A stretch of DNA of 64,000 nt from Undaria pinnatifida (Eukaryota; Sar; Phaeophyceae; Laminariales; Alariaceae). Below the pieces are notes generated by a model. That model saw nothing but the letters and a program-made list of their open reading frames with translations, did not search any database and was not told the DNA's origin. The DNA is taken from the NCBI GenBank assembly GCA_012845835.1, contig JABAKD010000016.1:3968859-4032858 (forward strand). Direction: 5' to 3'. Of the stretch, positions 1 through 10,962 are shown one piece after another. The translations under genes and the position numbers were made by a program. Numbering within the stretch: position 1 is the stretch's first letter; the number at the start of each line of letters is the position of its first letter.

Positions 1-2244
1 TTTTCGTGCACACGGGCCACGTATGAGAATTGACGACCTTTCTGCTCCCACCTGGAGATTCGTCACCCATGTTTCTGCTTTCGTCGGTACCGGTGATGAC
101 CGCCTCGGCCGCGCGCTATTTTGGCCTGCCGCCGACGCCACTTTCACTTCGGTTCTCGCGGTGCCCTCGGGGTTACTCCGCCAGAATCACCCCCGCGGGC
201 CCCTACGCCCCCGTCGGAGGCTTCAGTGGCAATGCCGCCTACCGGCCGCATCTCCACTCGGACGCGCCGAAGAACAGCCGCTGCGGCCGGTGCCGCGTAG
301 CCTGCCGTTAACTATAAATTCAGACCCGGCAGGGTTCCCCGGACGTCTTCCTCTCGGGTCGACCCTCCGTCGCGCGTTCCGCGCCCTCGACTGCCTTTGG
401 CTGCCGCCCCGAGCGCATCTCGAGCCCCAACGCCTGTCCCGACGGTACCCATCCCGTCTGACCGCGACCGAGCGGAGCCTTTGGGTGTCCCGCTTTTAGG
501 GCTCTCGACCCCTTCGGAGTCCCACTCCACCCGTACGGGCGTTTTGGACGCCCTCGGTGCTGCTGCCGAACTACAATTTGGTGATTCCGCTGCGGGTTAT
601 TCGCACGCCGACTGGGAGACAGAGCAGCGTGCAGAGCCTACGTGCTACACCGCCATACAATACATTCTTCTCGGCCGGCCGTTGGCCTTGCCCATCGAAT
701 TCTTAGCGCGTTTCCCCTCATACCAGCCCCCCCCATTCTCGGAGTTCCGGGAGCTCGCTGGCAAAGGCCGCCTCCATACTACCAACGAGGACATTGTCCT
801 CCTCGTCCGTTATTCAGCCCCGGCCCACTACTCCTTACGGCCTGCGGGGCGCACGGCTTGCCTTTTGGGGGACGAACTAACCCGTATTTACGTGCCCATA
901 CTCATGCGCCCTTGAATCATGCAAGCCTGCCATTCGACTGCTTCCTGCCATCTAGGCACGGCACGCACACTTCGCATGCTCTAACGTTTCTATTGGTGGA
1001 TAGGAATGACCATATGCACCCACTGGTGGTTGCGCCATTGCTTCAAGTGCCAAGCGCGAAAGACACCGCGACTGACGGTTCGATGGCCCGTCATTTCAAT
1101 TCCCCTTGTTTCGGGGCCGGGCATTGCGGTAAGCGTGGACTATTTCGGGCCATCGCCGGTCACGCCCCGGGGTAACACCTATATTTTGCTTTTCACCGAC
1201 CGCTTTAGCCATCGTGCGGATATCTTCGCCGTTACCGCCGCTGAATTCAAATCTGAAGGCACCGCCAACATCCTTATCAACCGGTACGTCCCCCTTTGGG
1301 AGTGTCCACATAGCATCCTCTCGGACAACGGCCTTCAGTTCTGCTTCAAGATTTCCCACGTCGCATATGAGCTTCTTAGTGTTCGAAAAATCGCCACCAG
1401 CTCCTACCATCCAAGCGATAACAGTGGTGTGGAGCGCGTTAACCACACAATGGCCCAAATGCTGGCTATGCTCGTCAACGAACACCAAGACGATCGGGAT
1501 GTGCAGTAGCCGCACGTCGAGTTCGCCAACAACAATTCGGTCAGTGCCGCTATTGGTCTGACCCCCGACGAGGTTCACATGGGCAGGCTCCCGCGCCTCC
1601 CGCTCACTATTTTCGACCGCTCCGGAGTCGACGGCCATCAGAGCCTGGCCCGTGATCACCTCGAATACTACGACCTGGCGTCAGAACACCAACAGCGCCC
1701 CAACGATATTTTTCGCGAGATGCATGCCTTAACAGTTTCCCGTGTGGAACGGCGAAACTCATCCCTCTCGGACGCTTTGCGCCAGGTTCCCAACGTCGTT
1801 GTGGGTGATTGGGTTTTGCTGTATATTACGGCCTCCACTATTCGCCAAGGCGCGAAAGCCGGCGCGGATGCAAAGGTGCTCAAGAACAAATTCGCGCTAA
1901 ATTGGACGGGCCCCTACAAGATCTTTGCCGTCGGCCCCTGCCCCTTTAGCGACACACCGGATGGTTCCCCTCTCGGGGATAAGCTCCTGTATGTTGACCT
2001 CCCCACAGACATGCCCGGTGCGAATGCGCACGGCCGCGTCTCCGTCGAGCGCTGCAAGCCCTGGACCAACCCCCACGACCGCGGCGACATGCCTAAGTAC
2101 CTTCGGAATGGGTTGACGAAGTACGTGCTCAACAATCTTACGAACCCCCCTCCCTCCCTATCACGTGACTCAAGACGACGTGTCGGCGCCCCTCCAGTGG
2201 CTAAAGGTGGAAACGATGACCGGCCACCACTCGAGCAGTGGTAG
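1..2244 (+). pseudogene. Ty3/gypsy pol fragment: linker and integrase
   Basis: Positions 1 to about 400 match the Pro/Ala/Ser-rich linker that follows RNase H in copy C. From 397 one frame carries the integrase, broken by TGA at 913-915, TAA at 982-984 and TAG at 1507-1509. The zinc-binding region (CxxC in FKCQARK) lies near 1045. The rve core has the first catalytic Asp in VDYFGP (about 1139), the second in SDNG (about 1324) and the Glu in GVERVNH (about 1427), so the DDE triad is present. The C-terminal region after 1510 ends with the WTGPYKI (GPY/F-type) motif near 1903. The stops and lack of a 5' end indicate a non-functional copy; the substitution-level damage is otherwise light. Confidence 0.88.
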
Positions 2245-2735
2245 GGTTGGGGTCATCGCGGTGATGTACGAGACGCATTGGACTGGGCTCTCCTGTCCGT
2301 CGTGGGAACGGAAGATGGACCTCCAGCTCTCACGCCAGCAGATTTTGCTCTACTGGGCTGGCACTCCGAACCAACACCGCCAAACCAACCGCCGGTATCG
2401 TCAGATGCGCATTGGAGCTGCACAACGGGAGCTTCCCCGTGCTAGCGGTGAGCGATTTTTGGCACCTGGCTACGGCTGCGTGTCGCGCGCTGGCTGGTTA
2501 CGCCACTACAGCACTACAGCACCACGGTGCTCCCCAATGGGGCCCATTTTGGTGCAAAGCCGATGACGGACTTGTGGTGGCTTGGGATAATCAGCGCTCG
2601 CACATCCATCGACGGGGAATATTTGGTACGTTTTCTAGACGACCCGGGACCGATCAAGCTCCGGGTCTCTCCGGTTCACTACACGACTTCAACATGAGGC
2701 GTTCAAGGTTCCTGGTGCCTTCAACTCCGTCGGGG
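2165..2735 (+). pseudogene. Chromodomain-like tail plus second SH3/Tudor-like module of copy A
   Basis: The frame changes at the end of the integrase, and the tail continues in the frame starting at 2165. The segment YETHWTGL followed by PSWERKMDL resembles the core of a chromodomain (ligand-strand and W-E-x-x-x-x-L pattern), as in chromoviruses where it targets integration to marked chromatin. About 60 residues later a second module begins, readable only across a frameshift. Its core (LVRFLDDPGPIKL) is near 2635 and is shared with copies B and C. The Tudor/SH3 assignment of this second module is a guess from the alternating hydrophobic pattern. The reading frame is broken near 2566. Confidence 0.6.
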
Positions 2736-3421
2736 TAGATCAGTTGCACGCGGAATTCAAAGTAACGTAGATGAATCTCGAGGCGCGGACGTGGCTAATT
2801 GACGTTCAGGCCACCACTGCCCTCGAGTATTTTGACCCGGTTTTCTCGGTTTTGAATTTTGCTTCTTCGGGGGACATTCTTTTTTTCTGTGATTTTGACT
2901 TAGTTTTCCTGGGGGGAGTTTCCTGGTTATTCTCCGCCCGGTTTGGACGTCGCCCCCGCAGGGTGGGGCACGATGTTCATTCCACCCGCGCGAGTTGGGT
3001 TTTGTACGTAGCGCGTTTTTGTACGTTTTGGCGACCGCTTGGGGTTTTGCTCGCGAGGCTTTTGACTCTTCTGACTTCGAACCCAACGATTTTGCATTTC
3101 GTTTTGGTTCTATTTTTCTGCATAGTTCCCGTTTTCCCTTTTCTCTGCCCCCGTTTCCCTCGCTAATCTGCGGAAGTGATAGCTCTCGCGCCTGTCGATC
3201 CCGCCATTCGCTGGAGTGTTCTGTACCTTTTTTCCGTCTGCCGTTCTTTGTTTGAGGTTTTCTACTGTAGCATTTTTCCTGAGGTTTCGTAGCCTCGCAG
3301 GGTAGAGGTGTGGGAGTAGGTTGTGAAGAACCGCATCTTCGAGTCATGTTTTAGACCGTGGAACCGGTGCTTCCCCGAACCTTCCATATTTCTGTATATA
3401 CGGCTCATCAGGGTGGGCTAG
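2736..3421 (+). other. 3' untranslated region of copy A with polypurine tract
   Basis: Only two short parts are shared with the corresponding stretch of copy C: about 50 bp just after the coding tail (near 2757) and the last 130 bp (about 3300-3425). The shared end contains a 38-bp motif (3305-3342) and finishes with the purine-rich AGGGTGGGCTAG followed by TGTTA. That is the usual layout of a polypurine tract and the first bases of a 3' LTR. The minus-strand open frame across 2757-3347 is Lys/Arg/Pro-rich and is not supported. Confidence 0.6.
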
Positions 3422-3801
3422 TGTTATGATATTCCAAAGGGAGCCTAACAAGGCGTAAGATATGGGATACGGCTGGATATAAAACGGTTTTACATGCCTT
3501 TGAAGGCATGTGCGTACAGGGACAAGGGGATGAAGCTTTTGCCTCGCGGAATTGAACGCTATTCACTTCGTCCGTGGCGTGTGTAGAACTAATACAAGAG
3601 CTTATCTAGTACAAGTGAGTGACCAACGTGAAACCTGCCTGCAAAATTGGAATAAACAGCACTTAACTTTTAAATAATAAAACACTTCGAAGTATATATT
3701 AGTATTTGACATAAATCTTATGCATCATAGACAATAATGTTTAGAGTAAGAAGTATCTAGTAGAGAAACCTGCATGCATGGGTGGCCTGTGTCTGTAACA
3801 G
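3422..3801 (+). repeat. Putative 3' LTR of copy A
   Basis: Starts TGTTAT directly after the polypurine-like tract, and a candidate end TAACA occurs at about 3801, giving roughly 380 bp. A small hairpin (ATGCCTTTGAAGGCAT) lies near 3495; a similar hairpin (GGCCTTGAAAGGCC) sits just inside the LTR start of copy C. The 5' LTR is not in the window, so the end cannot be confirmed. Confidence 0.3.
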
Positions 3802-4708
3802 CCCCTTAATCTTATTATACACAAATGGAACCGGTGGCGTTAACATGGACGTACTCGAACCACTGCATACCCAATACACGATGCGACCGCGGTTCAGTTA
3901 CCGTCAGGGGGTTGGCAAGTGGAACCGATGGCGGTGAGTGAACGCACCCAAGAAAACTATATCGTTGGACCACCACGAGTTGTCAGCGTCCACAGAGTGG
4001 AGCAGATGGAATCGACGGTGGCGTGGAAAAAAACAAGCGCTGGCATGAAAAACAAAGACGAAAGCGGAGGTACAGTAGTACTGTGACGGTGGTTTTATGG
4101 GTCTAAGAAGGGGTTTCCAGTCGGGGTTTGACAAGCAGGGAAATGGGGGCAAGATAGGGTGGACTCCAGAGAAACATGCCTTCCTGTTGCTAGGGGCAAC
4201 TTGTGCTCGTCTGGGCATCCCCACTCTTCTGTATGCTTGGGTCTTCTCGCGTGCCAGCGCTGTATCAAGAGCTAGCGATGGGACGCGAGAATCAGGGCTA
4301 CGACAGCCGGGCCGTTAAGGACGCTCTCCCAGGTGGTAGTCTTGGCATGGTCTTGATGGTCTATACGTGAACTCGGTTAACTTTGGGACGTGATGATGTT
4401 GACATGTTTGAGCATAATTGAAGATAGCTTTGAGGAAGAACCGGAAAACTCCTAGTGAGTATCACAACCGAGCCGCGTGCAGAATGAACGAGGCGAGAGG
4501 GACCCCTCCACCTTATGAATGATGCGTGCAAAGCTAAAGTGTGGGACATTGTGTCCAATCCGAGAAACGAACTTGACTTTCCACAGAAGCTAATTTTTGT
4601 GGCAGTATGGGGACCACCTCCATGTAGAACCAAAATCCAAACCTGATTAAGACGATTGGGGGCTACACGAAGAAACACGTCTAAAAACCACTGCATTTAG
4701 GTCGGAAG
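3802..4708. other. No gene seen
   Basis: No open frame here shows a recognisable domain or splice structure. A loose triplicate of a GTGGAACCGRTGGCGG-like phrase occurs near 3823, 3916 and 4004. Confidence 0.5.
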
Positions 4709-4925
4709 GCTGACCATGAGAAGTTACTACAAAAGTTGCTGCAGGTTGAACGCTGACCATGAAGAATCATTTCCAAAAGCGACTGTAAATTAAAGGTCAA
4801 CCTGGAAAGAACTAACCCTAAAGCTACTGTTGATGAAAGGGCCAAGCGTGAAGCACTATTCCCAAACTTACTGTAGATTAAAGGCTGACCATGAAGAACT
4901 AATCTTAAAGCTACTTTAGAACGAC
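4709..4925 (+). repeat. 44-bp minisatellite, about five copies
   Basis: Five consecutive units of about 44 bp start near 4709, 4753, 4797, 4841 and 4884. Each begins with GCTGACCATGAAGAA or a variant and ends around CTACTGTAGATTAAAG. The middle units are the most diverged. It abuts the 3' end of retrotransposon copy B. Confidence 0.85.
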
Positions 4926-4943
4926 CAAAACAAACACTCGAAA

Positions 4944-5640
4944 CTAAGTGGAAACGGTGGGGGCACTGCGGGGAGCATCGGAGTTCTGCAGCACCCGACG
5001 GGATAGGCTCCCATGCCCATGGCGTTCAAGGCACCACGAGATGGCGTTCTGGGTGGTAGTGTAGCGGGCGGGCTGGAGGTCGATCTTGATCGGGACGGGG
5101 TCGTCCAGGAACCGGATGATGTAGGAACCACCCGGGGAAGGGTCCGGGGAGTTTCCCGAAGAGGCGTCCAGTGGCGCGCGGTGAGCGATCTTGCCTGACA
5201 ACCAGAGGCCCTCACGCGCCTTGTACCAGACATGTGACCCGGGAGGGAGGGTGGTGGTGCTAAAATTGCGAAATCAAAGGTCGCGGGGGACCAGGGCGCA
5301 GCCGGGGGCCGGGAAAAGTTGACCCTGAGATCGGGAGAGCTCGCGGTGTGCGGTGCCGATGCACATCTGCCGGTGGAGGCAGTTGGTCTGACGGTGCTCT
5401 GACGGCTTTCCGGACCAGTAGAGTAGGATGTGGTGCCTGAAGTGTTGGAGCGGGCAGGTGCTTGGGGTTCTCGCTGATGTTGTCGGGGTTGTGTTAAGGC
5501 TTGCATCGTTTGACGGAGACGCGTGGTCTGGAGTCCCGTCCCGGAAGGTCTGAAGGACGGTCGAGGAAGAGCAGATTGTTTTGCAGGGGACGGTTGTCGG
5601 GGGTGTTGGAGGCGGGCGTCGGGCCTACGGCGAGGACCTG
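4944..5640 (-). pseudogene. C-terminal tail of copy B (second module)
   Basis: This matches the tails of copies A and C. On the minus strand, a segment with GSHVWYKAREGLW (around 5245) leads into IIRFLDDPVPIKI (around 5085) and PARYTT. It then diverges before the minisatellite. The preceding chromodomain-like part is only partly legible (LYWSGKPSEHRQTN near 5400) and is in a different frame. It ends with a stop at 4944-4946. Confidence 0.6.
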
Positions 5641-5652
5641 GAAGGGTCCGTT

Positions 5653-7000
5653 CTAGTGCAACGAGAGCTCCGTCTTCAGAGCGGTTGCGTCGGTGCCCTT
5701 CCTGACGCCTTGGCGGATAGTGAAAGTGGAGTTGTAGACCCAGGCCCAGCCACCAACGGCGAAAAGAGGGGAGGCACGGAGGGAGGCCGTGATGGGCGGG
5801 TTGCGGCGTTGTATACGCGACACGGTGAATCGGTGGAGCTCACGGACGAGGAAGTAGGCGCGTTGTTGTCGGTCGGTGGCAAGGTTGATGTAAACCAGGT
5901 GGCCGCGGTTCAGGCTCTGGTGACTGCCGATGTTGTCGGGTTCGAAAACCGAGAGCGGGAGGCGGGGAAGGCGGGCGATGTGGATGTCGTCGGGTGCAAG
6001 TCCTGTGGCGGCGTCGACGGAGTTTTTGCAGGCCGCCGATGCGTGTGGCAGAAGCACGTCCCAGTCGGTATTTTCTTTTCGTTGCCAACCATGGAGAGCA
6101 TCTGGGCCAGTACATGATTGACACGCTTGACGCCGCCGTTGGTGCAGGGTGGTAGGCGCTGGTGTTGACCTTGCGAATGTCAACGCGGTCGTAAATGATG
6201 GTCGCCAGCTTGGAGGTGAAGTGTTGACCATTGAGACATGCTACGGTAGAGGTACACCAGTTTGTTCCTGAGGCACATAACCACTAGAGGAGTTATGTAT
6301 CTCACACAAAGCCGACGTCGAGATTAATAAGCGCGAAGCACGACGAAGGAATCCCATGGCCTAGGTAGGACAAAAACGTTTGTATCGCAAAGCAAGCCCG
6401 AAATTCGGGCGATTTGGTATAAAGGAGCCCCGTCAGTCAGACTTTTTTCTACCTCTATCGTATCACCACCCCTCCATTGTCGGAGAAGAGTGTCACCGGG
6501 CATCCCCAGAGAGAGGTGTAGTCGTTGAGCAAGATGTTGGCCGTTCCGGCGGCTGTAAAATTCTCTGCCGAGACAGCGAACACATCGGCTCGGCGGCGAC
6601 CGAAACGGTCGGCAAAAAGTAGAATGTACCCGTTCCCGCGCGGTGTGAGAGGTAGGGGCCCAAAATAGTCGACACTGACGGTGATGCCAGGGCCGTTGGG
6701 TAAAAGGAGGGAGAGGGTGGGCCCACGAATGGTGTGTCGGGAGGTCTTGCACGCCTGGTAGTGAAGACAGCGGTGGATTCACCAGCGGACGGAAGCGTCC
6801 ATGCCGATCCACCAGAAAACGCGTGCCAGCTTGCGAACCGTCCGGGTAACTCCCAGGGGTAGGGAGGTTTTGGAGGTGTTGGCGTGCCATGTGTTCAGCA
6901 CCCAGGGGCGCAACAGCATTGGAACGTAGACGCGCGGGGAATGAGGGGCGGGCGGTGGGAGGCTGTTCCCGGGTTGGGATGTGGGCGGTAGTTGGACGAG
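5653..7000 (-). pseudogene. Ty3/gypsy integrase of copy B, catalytically dead
   Basis: Minus-strand integrase interrupted by a 222-bp MITE (6241-6462). The first catalytic Asp survives in VDYFGPLP (near 6672) and the second in SDNGG (near 6482). The position of the catalytic Glu reads GVKRVNH (near 6120), a Glu-to-Lys change relative to copies A (GVERVNH) and C (GVERMNH). The C-terminal part from about 6030 includes GLAPDDIHIARLPRLPLSVF and the tail of the domain to the stop at 5653. Several frame changes occur between the blocks. I infer no strand-transfer activity. Confidence 0.8.
6241..6462. mobile_element. MITE 1, 222 bp, inside the copy B integrase
   Basis: Non-coding insertion with inverted ends: CTACGGTAGAGGTA on the left and CTACCTCTATCGTA on the right. 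Comparison with copies A and C shows that the retroelement coding sequence resumes on either side. It shares ends and an internal block (GGCCTAGGTA, then a GGAGNNCCGTCA region near the right end) with the insertion at 8333-8569. CCATTG occurs on both sides within about 15 bp and could be a target duplication, but this is uncertain. Confidence 0.8.
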
Positions 7001-8332
7001 AAGGGCGGTTTCGTCGTCAGTGCGGTGGAGTCTGCTTTTTTGGGCGGCAAGAGCAAGGACGTCGGAGAGCTGTGGGTGCTGGGGCGAGGTATGACATTCA
7101 AGAGGTCAGTCGGAGGTGGAGAAAGGGAGTCCAACGAGGAAGCGGATGGCGGCGCAGCACACGGGCTCGGCGCGCTGTTAGCTCGCCCAGTCTTTGTAGG
7201 TGCAGCGCACGATGCAGGCGAGGAGGAGGAGGTCGTCGTCGAGATCTACAACGGGCTCCGGGAGCGGAAGCGTCGGTGTTGATGGGGTCGGCGGAGAAAA
7301 CGCCGAAGGAGGGGTCGGCCATGGTGAGGTTGGCGTGGGTGGCGCGGGCGGCGTGGGGGCGGTAGCTGAAAGCTTTGTCATTTGAGGAAGTCTCAGCTGG
7401 GCCCCGACGGGGGGTGTGGGCGGGCGACGGGTACGTGTAGATCTTCTGAATACGGCTGGTTGTGGTCGGCGTCCGAAACCATAGTCGACGGTGGGTCGAG
7501 GGGTTCCCGCGGCGGCGGCGGCGGCGCGATGGCGGGTCCGACTAGAGATCAGACCCGAATGGGGTGGTTCCGTAGCGCCAATGGTGGACGGCGGGGAGAC
7601 GATGGGTGGCCTGGAAGCCGAGCCAGGAGGAGCGCCGGTGTTCACGGCGGCATTCTCGGGGTCGATGAGCGGCCTAGTGGTGGAATCGCGGACCGAAAGA
7701 GGCCAGACGAAGTTGTTGGTAGCGCCGGGGTGCTCTATGCGTGATCCCAGTAGGCGAAAGTCGCCGAAGTCGTCGACGGTGAGGGAAAGGGGCTAGATGG
7801 TTGGAATGGGTCTTGATCGGGGGGATACGAGCCCACCCAAGTCGATACCCGACGTAGGCAGCTCGTTCAGCGCAAAGCTGCAGGGGCAGATGAGGTAGAT
7901 GCCAACAGTGTCGGGGCCAGTGAGGCGGTCGCGTCCGGCGCGGTCGGCGTCGGTGGCTGGCTGAGGGAGTCGGGAAAGAAAGTCGGCGTTGCCTTTGGCC
8001 GTACCTTTGCGGTACTCCAGTGTGTGTAGGTGTAGGCCCGAAAGAAACTCGAGCCAGCGCCGGACGCGAGCGTTGTGCTCGCCAACCTTGGTGGTGTTCT
8101 CGAGTGCCTTCTGGTCCGAATATATCTGGAATCGGGTGGACCATAGATTCCTGCGGAGTCGTTTGATCGCCCAGACTGCCAGCCTCGAGGTCGAGGGGTG
8201 TCAATGAACGTTCGGAGTACAGGGTGGCCCGGTTGATGTAGAGGATGGGGCAGACTGAGCCGTCAGGTTGTCCTTGCTCGAGTGTCGCTCCGAAGCCGTC
8301 GAGGCTGGCGTCGCAGTAGAGGTTGGACGCTT
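7001..8332 (-). pseudogene. RNase H end and linker of copy B
   Basis: The minus strand between about 8332 and 7950 carries the C-terminal half of RNase H, legible across frames. It includes HNARVRRWLEFLSG, LEYRKGTAKGNADFLSRLPQ, and TPLDLEAGSL upstream. The segment down to about 7000 is the long Pro/Ser/Thr-rich linker to integrase, as in copy C. No single frame is open throughout. The long open frames in other registers are compositional shadows. Confidence 0.7.
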
Positions 8333-8569
8333 GCTACGATAGGGGTGCACCACTTTTTTCTAATACTGCTCCTCAATTTGGAAGCTCAAGACCTCTCCCA
8401 AAAAACTGTTCGGACGAAACTCAAAGACTGCTACACCGCATGAAAAAGCCCACGGCCTAGGTACATAACGAGAATCGTGCGACAAAATGGCGTATTTCCG
8501 GCGATTTTGGGTCAAGGAGTTCCGTCATTCAGAAAACAAAGTAGTCAAAAAAGCTACCTCTATCGTAGC
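8333..8569. mobile_element. MITE 2, 237 bp, inside the copy B RNase H
   Basis: Inverted ends GCTACGATAGGGGT (left) and ACCTCTATCGTAGC (right). It is clearly related to MITE 1 through the shared GGCCTAGGTA block and a right-hand block ending in TTCAGAAAAC. It is absent from the same place in copy C, which reads through in coding sequence. It has no coding capacity, so it would need a transposase supplied in trans. Confidence 0.82.
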
Positions 8570-10091
8570 GTGCGTCGTTGAAGGGGCGGGAGTTGTCGGC
8601 GACGGCGTCCCGGTCGGGGTAGACGAGAATCGGTGGTTCGACAAGTTCGTGGAAGATGGCACGGACGATGGTTTCCATGGCGGGGGCGAAGTCAATGGCA
8701 GCGCGCCCTGCTCTAGTAAAACGTTGATGGGGCGAAAACGTCTGGAAAGGTTTGGCAGGAAGTTGCCGTAGTAGTTGATGTCTCCCAGGAGCGGACGCAC
8801 TCGCTTCTTGTCTGTGGGCATGGGCATTCTGGTGAGGGCGGCGACCTTGTCGGGGTTGGGCTGTAGCCGCCAGCGGAGATGGTGTGCCCCAGGAAATCGG
8901 CGGCAGTGGCACCAATTTTGGCCTTGGCAGGGGAAAATTTGAGATGGTGCTTTCGGAGGCGACCGAAAAGGGCTCGGGTGTTGGTGACGTGGTCGGTGGG
9001 ATCGGAGTCGAAGACGATGATGCCGTCGAGGTACGAGGTGACGCGTTCCAAGCCTCTGATGACTTCGTTAATGGCCTTAACAAACCAACCGGGGGAGGCA
9101 TTGCTGCCTTGCGGTATCACAAGTCACTCGAACAGCCGGTTTGGTGTGCAGAACACCGCCAAAGGGATGGTGTCCTCCCCGATGATGATTCGGTAAAACG
9201 AAGAGACCAAGTAGAAGAGAGAAAAAATGCGCCCTTTCCCCAAGGAATCGAGGACCTCGTCGACGCGGGAGATGGAGATTTGCCCGAGGGAGCTGATGGT
9301 GTTCAGGTTCTTGTAGTTGATTGTCATGCGGACACCGCTGTCTTTTTTCGGGATAGCAACCATGAGGCTTGAGTATAGTGAGGTGGAATGTTGGATCAGG
9401 CCGGCGGCCAGGTATTGGTCGAGGACGGTGTCGGCCTTCTTGGCACGGATGGGGTTGAGGGGTTGATCCTGTACGGGCGGGAAGTAACCGGTGCGCTGTC
9501 AGGGGGTACGGTGATCTTGAACGGCATCAGTGAGCACGAGCCAAAGTCGGTCTTGGAGGTGGAGAAGACGTCCTGAGATTCGCAGAGGACGTCGCCCAGG
9601 TTGTCGATCACCGATGTGGACCTCCAGAACCGTAAAAGCCGAAGATGACGTTGCGCAGGTGCAGCGGTAGATGGTCCCAGAGGTTGAGAAAGCCAATTCG
9701 TTGGGCGGCGCTGAGGCGTGCGAGGAGTTGTGGGCTGGGGGCTTTTGGTGGGGTGTGGGGGTCGGCTGGTGAGGGGTTCTGGCTGGCCACAGGGATGTTG
9801 TCGTGGAGGGCATGTACGACCGGCGTGGGTGGGGGTCTGAGGGGTCCAAGGTAGGGTGCCCAAGGGTGGCTATTGGTACTTACACCAGCGGAGAGAGGGA
9901 GGTTCTGAGGAGGTCGCCCGGTTTGAGGTTGGTAGAGCCCGACGATGGAAGAGTCTGGTGCCCGTGGGAGACGAAAATTTCCGTGACGGGAAGGAGGTTC
10001 TCGCGGGGGAGCATGTTGACCAGATGTAATTCCCGACAAACGCAAGAGCGCCTGAATGGCGCACCAGGTCAACCTTGACGAGTTTCGGCAC
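8570..10091 (-). pseudogene. Ty3/gypsy reverse transcriptase of copy B, active site lost
   Basis: From about 9600 down to 8713 the minus strand encodes the RT palm and fingers, in at least two frames. MVAIPKKDSGVRMTINYKNL marks the start of the palm (from 9363). Motif A reads FSLFYL where copy C has FSLFDL, so the first catalytic Asp is Tyr. The YxDD box reads SYLDGIIVF where copy C has AYLDDAIVF, so the second Asp pair is broken too. There is also a stop at 9124-9126 between the two halves. The segment 10091-9600 is the protease-RT spacer. I conclude that this RT is inactive; the family assignment is secure. Confidence 0.85.
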
Positions 10092-10449
10092 GGAGGAAAG
10101 ATTATAACTATGGTGCCGGCAAACCGAAGGTGGTAGACGTCGTCCGTGTAGCGGTCATCGGGAATGAAGGCGGAGGCTCCGTTGGGGTCGTGGTGGTGCA
10201 GGTGAAGTCACGGTTTGGCTGGAGGGACTAGTGAGGCGGCGGGGGCTGTCGCGGGAGCGTGATATGCCAGCGTCGCTCGAAGCGCATCCAGCTATCTCGC
10301 CCGAAGATAATGAGGTGCTGCATAGTTCCTGCAGGAATAACGCAAGCCCACACTGCTAGGGCGGCGGTGGTGGTTTGGAGATGTTTAAATTGGATGCTTA
10401 ATCGGATGGGAACGGATGTGGAGAGCGGGGTCGAAATTCCGAAACCTCC

Positions 10450-10962
10450 TCATGAACGGGGGCAATTGTTCCGCTCGCACGCATGCGTTGCTAGCCGGGA
10501 GGCCTTCAGTTGTTCCACGGCGGTTGCGGTAATGAACGACTGAGGGGAGCCTGTATCGAGCAGTGCCACGAGTTTGCAGCGTTTTGTGGCGGTAGAGCTA
10601 CTGTGCACTAGTACCTCCGCCGTGAACGACGCCTCGTTGACAGTTAGGACGTCGCTTGTAAGGCATGGTCCATGTTCTGGCATTGGCGACGCGGAGGGAG
10701 GGGGCATTGTTGGGCTGCGGTGCTGACGGCGGAGACCTGAGCGAAGTGGCTGCTAGGCAAGGTGTCTGGGTGGAAAGTGGCAGAAGAGGCCCAAATCGGG
10801 TATCCGGCGGTTGCGGAGGGGGGGGGCGGCTTGTCTCGTGGATGCCGTCGGCGGTGGGAAAGACCCGGCTGGATTCGGTGGGGGTGGGTGTTGGCTCAGG
10901 GGAGCAGAGACTGGTAGACAATGGTTACCGGGGGTAGAGCAGTCTCGGGAGGTTAGAACCAA
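10450..10962 (-). pseudogene. Retropepsin-like aspartic protease of copy B
   Basis: The minus-strand frame 10707-10450 contains LVALLDTGSPQSFI (around 10562). This is the DTGS active-site loop of retroviral/Ty3 aspartic proteases with the usual preceding hydrophobic strand. The protease processes the Gag-Pol polyprotein in active elements. The sequence upstream, to 10962, is a Pro-rich spacer in the same register but separated by a stop at 10753. The NADAR frame immediately upstream is in a different register, so the two would need a frameshift or separate translation. The C-terminal half (flap and ILG-type motif) is not clearly legible. Confidence 0.75.

Larger units (their letters stand above)
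1..3421 (+). mobile_element. Ty3/gypsy chromovirus copy A, 3' part
   Basis: This is the 3' portion of an LTR retrotransposon that enters the window in the RNase H-integrase linker. It runs through integrase and a chromodomain-like tail into an untranslated 3' region ending in a purine-rich tract. It is recognised by its integrase core and by protein-level similarity to the two other copies in the window (4926-11722 and 58343-64000, both minus strand). Several in-frame stops make it a dead copy. The 5' part (LTR, gag, protease, RT) lies outside the window. Confidence 0.88.

Noticed and set aside
1096-1659. 187-residue minus-strand open frame opposite integrase
   Set aside because: Antisense shadow of the integrase. 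The plus strand carries the DDE motifs.
2757-3347. 196-residue minus-strand open frame, Lys/Arg/Pro-rich
   Set aside because: It is antisense to the 3' untranslated region of chromovirus copy A. It is not conserved in copy C and has no domain or splice support.
4709-4925. CRISPR-like array
   Set aside because: The 44-bp units are contiguous and diverged, with no unique spacers, and the window is eukaryotic. It is a minisatellite.
5581-6117. 178-residue plus-strand frame, Gly/Val-rich
   Set aside because: Complement of the copy B integrase C-terminal region. The minus strand matches the other copies.
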